Source: DASVCN01 sp040905665 (GTDB taxonomy: Bacteria > Deinococcota > Deinococci > Deinococcales > Trueperaceae). Taken from it: 64,000 nucleotides of DNA. Shown in pieces: positions 9,145 through 17,200 of this stretch. The DNA lies in the NCBI GenBank assembly GCA_040905665.1, contig JBBDRD010000052.1, positions 4,079 to 68,078 on the forward strand. The letters run 5' to 3'. A program made the translations under genes and the position numbers. The notes under the pieces are model-generated. The model did no database searches, was not told where the DNA came from, and worked only from the letters and a program-made list of their open reading frames with translations. Within the stretch, counting starts at the first letter, position 1, and the number at the start of each line of letters is the position of its first letter.

Positions 9145-10281
9145 TCAATCCGTTCGGTACCTATCGATCACCTCGGCGTCGTAGCTGAGCCCGAAACCAT
9201 GCCCGATAGGTACCTGCATCGTGCCGCCGCTCACCTGCTTGACGGTGTCCGGCCCGCTGATGCACTCGGTGATAAACGACTGAATGGGACTGTTGGAGGG
9301 GAAAAACTCGAGCATCGGTACAGCGCTACTCGCTGCGGCAAGCTGGACGTGTAGTTCATGAACGCCGTGGGGAATTACCGGGATCCCCACAGCCGAGGCC
9401 AGGTTGGCCACCTTCATCCACTCGCTCACACCACCCACTCGCGTCACGTCCACTTGGCACACCAGGATTCCGCCCTGATGGATGAGCTGGTAGAAGCCGT
9501 AGCGGGTGTACTCGTTCTCCCCGGCCGCTAAGGGCGTGGCAGTGCTCTCCGCGATGCGCCGGTAGCCCTCCAGGTTGTCGTTGGCAACGGGTTCCTCGAT
9601 CCACGCGAGGTGCAGCGGCTCTGCCAGTTTCGCGAACTGGATTGCCTGGTGGACGGTCCAGCCCTCATTGGCGTCGACCATCAGGTCAACTCCGGGACCG
9701 ATCGCCTCCCGCATCGCGGCAGTACGTTCGAAGTCTTCATAGGGGCTACGCCCGCCCACCTTCATCTTGATCCCGCGGAAGCCGACATCGAGGAGCTCCT
9801 GGACCTCTGCCCTCAACTTCTCGTGCCCCTTCTCCCCTGCCTGGTAGTGACCGCCACTCCCGTAGACGGGCACCTCCCGCTTGTGCCCGCCCAACAGTTC
9901 CCACAGCGGCGCCTCGTACACGTGGCCCTTGAGGTCCCAAAGCGCGATGTCGACGAGGCTTATCGCCCGCAGCACCGCACCCTTCCTGCCAAAGCGAATC
10001 GTTCCCCGGAACATCTTGTCCCAAATCCACTCCGTGAACGCCGGATCCTCGCCCATAACGAGATGCTTGAGGGCGGTGTCGACTATTTGCCGGATCACCC
10101 GAATCTCGCTGCCGTCTACGAATCCCAGCCCGGTGATGAAGCCGGTGCCGGAGACGCCGGCATCCGTATCTACGCGTAGGAAGAGGATGTCGCGAGCGGT
10201 CGGGGGGTAAAGGTGCCCCGAGCCCACGTACTCCGCGAGCGGCCTCGAAACCAGTGTGGTCTGCATGTCGACGATCTTCAT
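9145..10281 (-). CDS. Enolase-superfamily sugar-acid dehydratase (fuconate/rhamnonate-type candidate)
   Basis: Encodes 378 residues. The ATG at 10281 is preceded by GAGGAGA, so a longer upstream reading is rejected. KxK is in IKMKVGG, metal ligands in VDANEGW, IEEPVAND and AGENEYTRYG, and the catalytic His in IPHGVHE. It is the last gene of a minus-strand Dpp-type importer operon. The divergent operon encodes an SDR and an FAH hydrolase typical of 2-keto-3-deoxy-L-fuconate or -rhamnonate breakdown, so this enzyme is the likely source of the 2-keto-3-deoxy acid. That substrate is inferred from context; other hexonates or pentonates remain possible. Confidence 0.8.
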   Translation of the reverse strand: MKIVDMQTTLVSRPLAEYVGSGHLYPPTARDILFLRVDTDAGVSGTGFITGLGFVDGSEIRVIRQIVDTALKHLVMGEDPAFTEWIWDKMFRGTIRFGRKGAVLRAISLVDIALWDLKGHVYEAPLWELLGGHKREVPVYGSGGHYQAGEKGHEKLRAEVQELLDVGFRGIKMKVGGRSPYEDFERTAAMREAIGPGVDLMVDANEGWTVHQAIQFAKLAEPLHLAWIEEPVANDNLEGYRRIAESTATPLAAGENEYTRYGFYQLIHQGGILVCQVDVTRVGGVSEWMKVANLASAVGIPVIPHGVHELHVQLAAASSAVPMLEFFPSNSPIQSFITECISGPDTVKQVSGGTMQVPIGHGFGLSYDAEVIDRYRTD

Positions 10282-10303
10282 GGCTCTCCTCACGTCCCGG
10301 CCA

Positions 10304-11176
10304 TCACATGCGCAGCCGCTGATCGAGCACATCGCGCAAACCGTCGCCCAGGAAGTTGATGCACAGCACGGCGGTCAACAAGGCAAGACCGGGAATCGCG
10401 GAGACCCACCAGGCATACTCGATCACTACGCGCCCGTCCGCGATCATGCTTCCCCAGGTGGGTATGTCCGGAGGAACGCCGATGCCCAGGAAGCTGAGTG
10501 TCGACTCGCGCAATATCATCAGCGCCATTTGCTGGCTGGCGATAACGGTCAACGGGACCAAAATGTTCGGTACCAGATGTTTCACGATCACGCGAAAGTG
10601 GCTGGCGCCCAAGGCTCTGGCCCCCTGAATGAAGTCGTTCTCCTTGAGGCTCAGAACCAGGCCCCGTGCCGTGCGCGCGTAAATCACCCAGCCCGAGATG
10701 GCGAGAATGATGATGACATTGCGCAGCGAGGGACCAAGGATGCCAGCTACTGCAATTACCAGCAGCAGCGGCGGAATGCCCAGTTGCACGTCTGCGATTC
10801 GCATGATGATCGTACCGGCAAGGCCCGAAAAGTAGCCGGCGATGACGCCCAGGGCTACCCCCACCAAGCCGGAAATGAGAACGGAGCTCAATCCCACCGT
10901 AATGGAGACACGGGACGCATACAGCGTACGGCTCCACAAGTCTCTTCCAAGTCGATCCGTGCCCAGCGGATTGCCCGCCGTACCTTCCTCGAGCCACACG
11001 GGTGGCTGGAAACGAGCGCGCAAGTTTTGCGTGGCGGGATTCTGTGAAGTGAACGCCCCTGGCGCAATCGCCACGATGAGGAAGATCAGCAGACCGATCG
11101 CTCCAACCGCAAGCCGTGGACTACGCAGCGACCGCCGGAGGAAACGAGGCATCCGGACTGTGCGGAACACCGTCAC
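10304..11176 (-). CDS. Dpp/Opp-type ABC permease, DppC-like
   Basis: Encodes 290 residues. It starts with GTG overlapping the previous stop by three bases (GTGA). The N-terminal tail is followed by one helix, then the periplasmic segment with TDRLGRDLWSRTLYASR, the hallmark of DppC proteins, and four to five further helices. The cytoplasmic coupling loop contains ARALGASHFRVIVKHLVPN. Dpp-type importers carry peptides but also oligosaccharides and sugar acids; the dehydratase gene next to it suggests the latter. No DppD or DppF ATPase gene is in the window. Confidence 0.88.
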   Translation of the reverse strand: MTVFRTVRMPRFLRRSLRSPRLAVGAIGLLIFLIVAIAPGAFTSQNPATQNLRARFQPPVWLEEGTAGNPLGTDRLGRDLWSRTLYASRVSITVGLSSVLISGLVGVALGVIAGYFSGLAGTIIMRIADVQLGIPPLLLVIAVAGILGPSLRNVIIILAISGWVIYARTARGLVLSLKENDFIQGARALGASHFRVIVKHLVPNILVPLTVIASQQMALMILRESTLSFLGIGVPPDIPTWGSMIADGRVVIEYAWWVSAIPGLALLTAVLCINFLGDGLRDVLDQRLRM

Positions 11177-12093
11177 GAGTAGGCGATCCTCGGATCGATG
11201 AAGGCATAGAGGACATCTACAACGATATTCACTAAAACGACGAGCACCGAAATGAGAAGTACGCCAGCCTGGATGACCGGATAGTCACGCGAGCTTATGG
11301 CCAGTATGAGCAGGCGGCCTACGCCCGGCCAAGCGAACACCGTTTCCACCACGATCGCTCCGGCGATAAGCGCCCCAAGCTGAATGCCCATCACAGTGAT
11401 CAGTGGGATCAAGGTATTGCGCATCGCATGCTTCCACACGACCCGCAGTTGGTGCAGACCCTTGCTGTGAGCGGTGCGCACATAGTCCTGTCCCAGGACT
11501 TCGAGTAACCCGGAGCGAACTAGCCGGGTGAAGAGCGCTGTTTGGTAGGCACTCAGAGTGACCGCAGGCAGTATCAGGTGGCTGAAGGTACCGGAACCGG
11601 AGGTGGGGAACCAACCGAGCCGTACCGCGAAAACGAAGATCAAAACGATTCCCAACCAGAACGGTGGCATCGCCTGGCCCAACACTGCAAACGTTGTCCC
11701 CAGAAGGTCCCAAACCGAATCCCGCCTGAGAGCGGATAGGATCCCGAGCGGCAGAGAAACAATGATCGATAAAACCAGCGCTGCCAGTGACAAATAGAGC
11801 GTCTCGGGCAGGAAGTCAATTACCACCTCGATCGCCGACTGGCGGTAGTGGAACGAGGCGCCTAGGTCGCCCTGTAACGCTCGCCACACGAACGTTCCGT
11901 ACTGCTCCGGTAAGGGGCGATCGAGGCCCAAATTGGTGCGTACCCGCGCGACCTCCTCGGCACTGGCACCTTCGCGAAGCATCAGCTGAGCCGGATCCCC
12001 AGGCGACAGGTGAAGCAGCAGGAAGACAACGACCGAAACGCCGACGATGACGAACACCCCTTCTAGCAGCCGGCGCAGCGTATACGAAAACAC
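11173..12093 (-). CDS. Dpp/Opp-type ABC permease, DppB-like
   Basis: Encodes 306 residues with six membrane helices. The GTG at 12093 begins MFSYTLRRLLEGVFVIVGVS, the typical short N-terminus and first helix of DppB. A G-run lies upstream as a modest ribosome site. The coupling loop reads AHSKGLHQLRVVWKHAMRN and the C-terminus ends in a DPRIAY-type tail (FIDPRIAYS) like other family members. It follows the binding-protein gene after a strong hairpin and overlaps the partner permease gene. Confidence 0.88.
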   Translation of the reverse strand: MFSYTLRRLLEGVFVIVGVSVVVFLLLHLSPGDPAQLMLREGASAEEVARVRTNLGLDRPLPEQYGTFVWRALQGDLGASFHYRQSAIEVVIDFLPETLYLSLAALVLSIIVSLPLGILSALRRDSVWDLLGTTFAVLGQAMPPFWLGIVLIFVFAVRLGWFPTSGSGTFSHLILPAVTLSAYQTALFTRLVRSGLLEVLGQDYVRTAHSKGLHQLRVVWKHAMRNTLIPLITVMGIQLGALIAGAIVVETVFAWPGVGRLLILAISSRDYPVIQAGVLLISVLVVLVNIVVDVLYAFIDPRIAYS

Positions 12094-12146
12094 AAGACCC
12101 CCGAATCAGCATGGGAGAAGGAGGTTAGCGGGCGCACAGAACAGGC

Positions 12147-12191
12147 GACTCCGGGGATGGAGCCGGATTTGCCCACTCCATCCCCGGAGTC
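12147..12191 (-). terminator. Perfect 16-bp stem-loop between binding protein and permeases
   Basis: Bases 12147-12162 and 12176-12191 are perfect inverted complements around a 13-base loop. The element starts ten bases beyond the binding-protein stop codon on the minus strand. There is no T-run on the exit side, so it probably causes partial termination or protects the binding-protein mRNA, giving more receptor than permease. Confidence 0.7.
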
Positions 12192-12200
12192 AGTGGAGTT

Positions 12201-13709
12201 CTACTCCGTTTTGTTTACGTTCCAGAGCCGCAGTGAGCGGTCCGGACCACCGACGAAATTCTCAACCTCGCTACGCACCGCGTAGATGTGCGGGGGATAG
12301 TAGAGGTAGATGTGAGGCGCGGCGCCGTAAAGCAACTCCTGAACCTCCTCGAACAGCTCCTGCTGCCGCTCAGGCTCGATGGTCGTGAGCAGTTCCTCCA
12401 TCAAAGCCGTGAACTCTTCGTTCTCATAGCCGGTGTTGTACACATCCTCGAGGATCCGCTCCTGTAGGAAGCGCATTCCCTCGTGCGTCACGGCAATGCT
12501 GGAAACGTACAACAGCTCGTAGTTACCGGCGTTGCGGTTCTCCACGTATGCCGCGCTTTCGAGAATGTTCAGGTTGATATCGAATCCGGCCTCAGCAGCT
12601 TGTGCCTGGATTGCCTCCATCACTTGCCGACTCTGCGGCCACAGACCCGCCGGTCCGAGCAGCTCGATCTCGATGCCGTCTGGGTAGCCGGCCTCGGCGA
12701 GAAGTTGGCGAGAACGCTCTGGGTCGTAGGGAAACGGTTCCAGACCTTCGTGGTGTCCGACCAAGCCGGGAGGTACGTACGCGCCGGCGGGTATGGCTTC
12801 GCCTAACCAAAGTCCTTCGGTAATTGCCTCGCGATCTATCGCGTAGTTGAGTGCTTCAACGATCAGCGGGTCATTGAACGGCCCGTTCGTAAGGCTCACC
12901 TGCAGGTGGGTCGTTTCGATGCTGGGCGTGTAGATGACTTCGACGTCATCCGCACCTTCCAATACCATGGCCAAGTCTGGCGAAACGGCCGAGAGGACAT
13001 CTATCTCTCCGGTTTGCAAGGCAGCTTGGGCAGTCGCTTCCTCGAAGATCGGCCGGAACTCCAGACGGTCGAGTTGCGGCACGCCCTCACGCCAGTAGTT
13101 CTCGTTTCGCTCCATGGCCAGCAGGACATCCTGCTGAAACTCGACGAACTCGAAGGGGCCAGTTCCGTAGCGCTCGTCGAAGTAAGCGTCCCCCATCTCC
13201 TGCACGGTTTCAGACGGGAGGATCGAAATGAAGGCGAGGTTGTTGAGGAAGCTTCCCTGTGGCTGCCCGGTCCGGATTACAACCGTCTGATCGTCAACCG
13301 CCTGAACACTTTCGAAGCTGGGGACCAGGAAGGCCTGGCGCAGCTCCTCGTCGAAGATCCGTTGGAACGTGAATGCCACATCCTGCGCGTCGAACGCCTC
13401 GCCGTTGTGGAACTCCACGCCCTCGCGCAGATGGAAGGTCCACTCGGTACCGTCGTCGGTGACCTCCCACGAGTCGGCCAGCATTGGCCCGATCTCCCCG
13501 CCGGGCAGGATCTCGACGAGCGGGTCGTAGATGTGCCGATAGACGTACAGATCGGTCAGGTCGAACTGGTTGTTCGGGTCGGCCGAGCGGATGAAGTTCG
13601 CTTCCGAGAAGACCAGCGTTTGTGCGCTGGTCGACAGGACGAGCCCCATCAGCAGCGACAGTACGAGCCCGAGCGAGAGTCTTGTCCACTTTCGTTTCGA
13701 TTCCAACAT
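12201..13709 (-). CDS. Family 5 substrate-binding protein of Dpp-type importer
   Basis: Encodes 502 residues. AAAGGAGG stands just before the ATG at 13709, making the start certain. The basic N-terminus, hydrophobic core and STSAQ end form a signal peptide of about 30 residues. The body has family 5 features: DLTDLYVYRHIYDPLVE near the N-terminus, DSWEVTDDGTEWTFHLREGV, and ALNYAIDREAI mid-protein. It lacks a lipobox Cys. The likely ligand is a sugar acid or a glycoside rather than a peptide, because all linked enzymes are sugar-acid enzymes. Transcription starts at a TTGACA promoter overlapped by a FadR-like operator. Confidence 0.9.
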   Translation of the reverse strand: MLESKRKWTRLSLGLVLSLLMGLVLSTSAQTLVFSEANFIRSADPNNQFDLTDLYVYRHIYDPLVEILPGGEIGPMLADSWEVTDDGTEWTFHLREGVEFHNGEAFDAQDVAFTFQRIFDEELRQAFLVPSFESVQAVDDQTVVIRTGQPQGSFLNNLAFISILPSETVQEMGDAYFDERYGTGPFEFVEFQQDVLLAMERNENYWREGVPQLDRLEFRPIFEEATAQAALQTGEIDVLSAVSPDLAMVLEGADDVEVIYTPSIETTHLQVSLTNGPFNDPLIVEALNYAIDREAITEGLWLGEAIPAGAYVPPGLVGHHEGLEPFPYDPERSRQLLAEAGYPDGIEIELLGPAGLWPQSRQVMEAIQAQAAEAGFDINLNILESAAYVENRNAGNYELLYVSSIAVTHEGMRFLQERILEDVYNTGYENEEFTALMEELLTTIEPERQQELFEEVQELLYGAAPHIYLYYPPHIYAVRSEVENFVGGPDRSLRLWNVNKTE

Positions 13710-13839
13710 CAGTCCTCCTTTGGGCCGGCTTCCACGGCCATCGGGTCTCCGCCGCGCCGGATGCACTCCGGGACCCTGAAAGATCGGAACCACTCTGGTC
13801 CGGGCACGATGACCCGAACACTGGGGGGCGAAAAGCCTG

Positions 13840-13878
13840 TGGTCTGACCAGCTTAAGCAGGGTTTTCGGGTTTGTCAA
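13840..13878 (-). promoter_or_regulatory. Promoter and FadR-type operator of importer operon
   Basis: On the minus strand a perfect TTGACA (13873-13878) is 17 bases from TAAGCT (13850-13855). The palindrome TGGTCAGACCA (13840-13850) immediately overlaps the end of the -10 and the expected start point. TGGT-N3-ACCA matches the TNGTNNNACNA pattern of FadR-subfamily GntR regulators, so repression by the GntR protein encoded at 14042 is the obvious prediction. The bases between 13710 and 14041 hold this element, its twin on the other strand and no gene. Confidence 0.75.
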
Positions 13879-13925
13879 CGAGCTTGGTTCTGGCCGTCTT
13901 CATCGTTTCTGTTGGAGACGCCGCC

Positions 13926-13965
13926 TTGACCGCAACTACTTGCGCTCGGTAAGCTGGTCTTACCA
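13926..13965 (+). promoter_or_regulatory. Promoter and FadR-type operator of regulator operon
   Basis: TTGACC (13926-13931), 18 bases, TAAGCT (13950-13955), then the operator TGGTCTTACCA (13955-13965). The string TAAGCTGGTC followed by ACCA is the same as in the divergent promoter, so both start points are covered at the same register by the same kind of site. This implies autoregulation of the GntR gene together with control of the importer. Confidence 0.7.
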
Positions 13966-14041
13966 AGAAGCCTAAGGCGTGGATTTGGGCACGGAAGCTT
14001 AACCGCCTCATCAGTAGTCGCGCGACCAGAAGTCAGGGGAG

Positions 14042-14770
14042 ATGAGCGAACAGAGTTTGGCCGCAATGGAGGATCTCGCACCGCTGCCCAAAGAGGCGAT
14101 CGCCGAGAAGGTGGTCAAGCACGTGTTGGGGCTGGTGAGGGAGGGCGTGCTGGCGCCCGGCCAAAAGCTCCCGTCGGAACGCGACCTGGCTGCCAGCATG
14201 GGGGTGAGCAGGCCCAGTTTGCGCGAGGCCCTGCGAGCACTCTCACTGCTGGGCATCCTCGAGATACGCCAGGGCGAGGGAGTGTTCGTTTCCGAACTCA
14301 CGCCAGACGCTCTACTGGAACCACTGCAGTTCTTCCTCAGCTTGAACGGACAGTCGCTCGACACGTTGTTCGAGGCACGGATAGCGGTAGAAGCGGGTAT
14401 CGCCGAAATCGCAGCCCGGAAGATCGACGAGACGGCACTGGGACATTTGAGGGCGTGCATGGCCCGGGGAAACCGGGCGCAGCGCCGGCATGAGGAGTTC
14501 CTGGCGGTGGACGAAGAGTTCCACGGCATCATCGTGGCCGCAACCGGTAATCCCTTCCTCTCGCGTGTCGCCAACAGCTTTCAGGAGCTGGGCAAGGCCA
14601 GCCGCAAGATCACCGTCACCCTACCGGGTGTCACGCAGCAGAGCCACGCCGACCACGCGCAGATAATGGAGGCGCTGGAAGGACACGATCCCCAGGCTGC
14701 CCGTGAATCGATGACAAGCCACCTGCGTAACGTGCAGGCGGCACTCCACCTGTCGAGGTTAAGTAAATGA
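14042..14770 (+). CDS. GntR-family regulator, FadR/FCD subgroup
   Basis: Encodes 242 residues. The winged helix spans about residues 15-85 with KLPSERDLAASMGVSRPSLREALRAL, and the all-helical FCD ligand domain follows, with the metal-site pattern around FHGIIVAATGNPFL and the later His in SHADHAQIMEAL. Such proteins bind a sugar acid or other carboxylate and release DNA. It heads the operon for keto-deoxy acid and lactate oxidation and its stop overlaps the next start (ATGA). A GGGGAG stretch touches the ATG, an unusually short spacing, so the start is slightly uncertain. Confidence 0.88.
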   Translation: MSEQSLAAMEDLAPLPKEAIAEKVVKHVLGLVREGVLAPGQKLPSERDLAASMGVSRPSLREALRALSLLGILEIRQGEGVFVSELTPDALLEPLQFFLSLNGQSLDTLFEARIAVEAGIAEIAARKIDETALGHLRACMARGNRAQRRHEEFLAVDEEFHGIIVAATGNPFLSRVANSFQELGKASRKITVTLPGVTQQSHADHAQIMEALEGHDPQAARESMTSHLRNVQAALHLSRLSK

Positions 14771-15510
14771 ATCAGATCGATCTGAACGAGCGGAGCGCGA
14801 TCGTGACCGGTGCTGCTAGAGGAATAGGTCTCGCGGTCGCAACGCGATTGGCGGCCTCTGGAGCAAGGGTAGCCATCTGGGACGTGGACGGGGATGAAGC
14901 TGCCAAAGCGGCCGAGCGAATAGGTGATGCTCTGCCTATCCAGGTGGACCTTACCGATCTGGCGGCCGTCGAACGAGCACTCGAGGAGACCAAGCGACGC
15001 TTCGAGAGGGTCGACATCCTGGTGAACAATGCCGGAATCGCGGGGCCCACCATGCCCACCTGGGAGTACCCGGTGGGTCAGTGGCGGCGAGTGATCGACG
15101 TCGACCTCAACTCCGTCTTCTATTGCTGCAGAACGGTAGTGCCAGTGATGAGGCAGCAGAACTACGGGAGAATCGTCAACGTCGCCTCCATCGCCGGCAA
15201 AGACGGCAATCCGAACGCTCCCGCCTACAGTGCAGCCAAGGCCGGCGTCATCGCACTCACCAAGTCCCTGGGCAAAGAGCTCGCGGAAAACGACATCGCC
15301 GTCAACTGCATAACGCCCGCCGCTGCCAGAACCGGCATCTTCGACCAGATGAGCCAGGAGCACATCGACTACATGCTGTCCAAGATCCCCCGGAAGCGGT
15401 TCCTGGAAGTCGACGAGGTCGCGAACATGGTGGCCTGGTTAGTCTCACAGGAGAACTCCTTTACCACTGGTGCCGTTTTCGATCTCAGCGGCGGCCGTGC
15501 CACTTACTAG
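14767..15510 (+). CDS. SDR dehydrogenase, 2-keto-3-deoxy-L-fuconate/rhamnonate type
   Basis: Encodes 247 residues of a classical short-chain dehydrogenase. The NAD site is TGAARGIGLAVA (about residues 15-26), NNAG is present, the Ser is in NVASIAG and the catalytic Tyr-Lys is in YSAAKAG. The segments KDGNPNAPAYSAAKAG, VNCITPAAARTGIFDQM and MLSKIPRKRFLEVDEV recall, from memory, dehydrogenases that oxidise 2-keto-3-deoxy-L-fuconate or -rhamnonate at C4 to the 2,4-diketo acid. The FAH hydrolase gene 24 bases downstream would cleave that product. Exact stereochemistry is not readable. Confidence 0.85.
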   Translation: MNQIDLNERSAIVTGAARGIGLAVATRLAASGARVAIWDVDGDEAAKAAERIGDALPIQVDLTDLAAVERALEETKRRFERVDILVNNAGIAGPTMPTWEYPVGQWRRVIDVDLNSVFYCCRTVVPVMRQQNYGRIVNVASIAGKDGNPNAPAYSAAKAGVIALTKSLGKELAENDIAVNCITPAAARTGIFDQMSQEHIDYMLSKIPRKRFLEVDEVANMVAWLVSQENSFTTGAVFDLSGGRATY

Positions 15511-15534
15511 GGCAGCAACGGGAGAGTACTTTCG

Positions 15535-16395
15535 ATGAAGCTATTACGTTACGGTCCGGTTGGCCAAGAGGTACCCGCGCTGGTGGACGATAGAGGCGAC
15601 CTCCGGGACCTCTCAGGGGTAGTCGAGGACATCGCGGGTGAATCCCTTCTTCCGGAATCCCTAGAGAACTTTCGCACGGCCTCTCGGAGTGAGCTCCCGT
15701 TGTTACCCGGGGACGGGCGCATCGGCCCCTGCGTAGGAAGGGTTGGTAAGTTCATCTGCATCGGCCTCAACTACACGGACCATGCCGCCGAGACGGGTAT
15801 GCAGCTCCCCAACGAGCCGGTGGTGTTCTTCAAGGCGACCAGCGCGATCGTTGGACCCAACGACGACGTCATAATTCCGCGTGGCTCGACGAAGACCGAC
15901 TGGGAAGTGGAGTTGGGCATCGTAATCGGCAAACGAGCCTCGTACGTCGACGAAGCGGACGCCCTCGGCCACGTCGCCGGTTACTGCGTCGTCAACGACG
16001 TCTCGGAGCGCGCTTTTCAGCTGGAAGGTACCGGCCAGTGGGTAAAAGGCAAGAGCGCAGACACCTTCGGACCAATCGGTCCCTATCTGGTGACTGCCGA
16101 TGAGGTGACGGACCCTCAGAATCTGCGGTTGTGGCTCGAGGTGGACGGCGAGCGAGTTCAGGACGGTACGACGCGCAACATGGTCTTCGGAGTTGCCCAA
16201 ATCGTCTCGTACCTCAGCACCTACATGAGCCTTCAGCCAGGGGACATCATCTCGACCGGTACACCGGCCGGGGTAGGGATGGGACTCAAACCGCAGCGGT
16301 ACCTGAAGCCCGGAAACCGCATGCGGCTGGCAATCGACGGGCTGGGGGAGCAACAGCAACTGGTTCGTGCTTACGGCGAGTCGAATTCAGGATGA
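15535..16395 (+). CDS. FAH-family 2,4-diketo-3-deoxy-acid hydrolase
   Basis: Encodes 286 residues. The family core starts near residue 70 with KFICIGLNYTDHAAE; metal ligands lie in DWEVELGIVIG (two Glu) and VVNDVSER (Asp), and the C-terminal motif is ISTGTPAGVGMG. FAH proteins cleave carbon-carbon bonds of beta-diketo acids. In the non-phosphorylated L-fucose and L-rhamnose routes this type yields pyruvate and L-lactate. The following LutABC genes oxidise L-lactate, so the chemistry closes within one operon. Fumarylpyruvate-type substrates are an alternative. Confidence 0.86.
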   Translation: MKLLRYGPVGQEVPALVDDRGDLRDLSGVVEDIAGESLLPESLENFRTASRSELPLLPGDGRIGPCVGRVGKFICIGLNYTDHAAETGMQLPNEPVVFFKATSAIVGPNDDVIIPRGSTKTDWEVELGIVIGKRASYVDEADALGHVAGYCVVNDVSERAFQLEGTGQWVKGKSADTFGPIGPYLVTADEVTDPQNLRLWLEVDGERVQDGTTRNMVFGVAQIVSYLSTYMSLQPGDIISTGTPAGVGMGLKPQRYLKPGNRMRLAIDGLGEQQQLVRAYGESNSG

Positions 16396-16438
16396 TCCTC
16401 TATGTCGACGGCGTCCTACTCGACGCCGTGCTGCGCTG

Positions 16439-17200
16439 ATGCAAGTCTCCCTATTCGTTCCCTGTTACGTCGATACCCTCTTTCCCGAAACGGCGATCGC
16501 GATGACGCGCCTGTTGGAACGACTCGGTCTGGAGGTCGCCTTCCCCCAAGCTCAAACCTGCTGCGGCCAAATGCACTTCAACACCGGCTATCAACGAGAA
16601 GCACTCGATCTCGCGAGGCGGTTCGTCGATGTTTTCGCGGGTAGCGAGACGATCGTGGTTCCTTCGGCATCCTGTTGCGGCATGGTGCGCGAGTTCTATC
16701 CATACTTAGCCCATCAGCACGATGATGTGGCACTGGCGACAGCGGTCGAGGAGGTGGCGGTGCGCACCTTCGAGCTGTCCGAGTTCCTCGTCCAACAACT
16801 GGACATCGAGGACGTTGGCGCCTACTATCCCCACCGCGTGACCTACCATCCCACCTGCCACAGCCTGCGTGGAATCAGCGTCGGCGACGCCCCACTCAAA
16901 CTCCTGCGGGCCGTTCGGGGCCTGGAGCTGGTTCCGCTGGGTGACGCCGAGAGCTGCTGCGGTTTCGGCGGGACGTTTGCGGTAAAGAACACCGACACCA
17001 GCACGGCCATGCTGACCGACAAGGTAGCGAATGTCGTGGCGACCCGGGCGGAAGTGTGCGTTGCTGTCGACAACTCATGTCTCATGCAGATAGGGGGCGG
17101 CCTCAGTCGCGGCAGGACCTCCATCAGGACGGTCCACCTCGCCCAGATACTGGCGAGCACCGCAGAAGCCGCATTTGGGACGACTCATGTCTCGGTTTGA
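16439..17200 (+). CDS. lutA: L-lactate utilization protein LutA (Cys-rich Fe-S subunit)
   Basis: Encodes 253 residues beginning MQVSLFVPCYVD. Two CCG-type cysteine clusters are present: TCCGQMHF with ASCCGMVREF, and HPTCHSLR with SCCGFGG. These are the signature of the GlpC/HdrB-like LutA/YkgE family. With LutB and LutC it forms the membrane-associated complex that oxidises L-lactate to pyruvate. The start overlaps the stop of a 15-codon reading frame that bridges from the FAH gene, so translation is probably coupled. The reading frame overlaps lutB by 14 bases. Confidence 0.92.
   Translation: MQVSLFVPCYVDTLFPETAIAMTRLLERLGLEVAFPQAQTCCGQMHFNTGYQREALDLARRFVDVFAGSETIVVPSASCCGMVREFYPYLAHQHDDVALATAVEEVAVRTFELSEFLVQQLDIEDVGAYYPHRVTYHPTCHSLRGISVGDAPLKLLRAVRGLELVPLGDAESCCGFGGTFAVKNTDTSTAMLTDKVANVVATRAEVCVAVDNSCLMQIGGGLSRGRTSIRTVHLAQILASTAEAAFGTTHVSV

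Noticed and set aside
10256..11047. 263-codon plus-strand open frame opposite the DppC-like gene
   Set aside because: The Gln/His/Arg-rich composition is that of an antisense shadow; the minus-strand permease is unambiguous.
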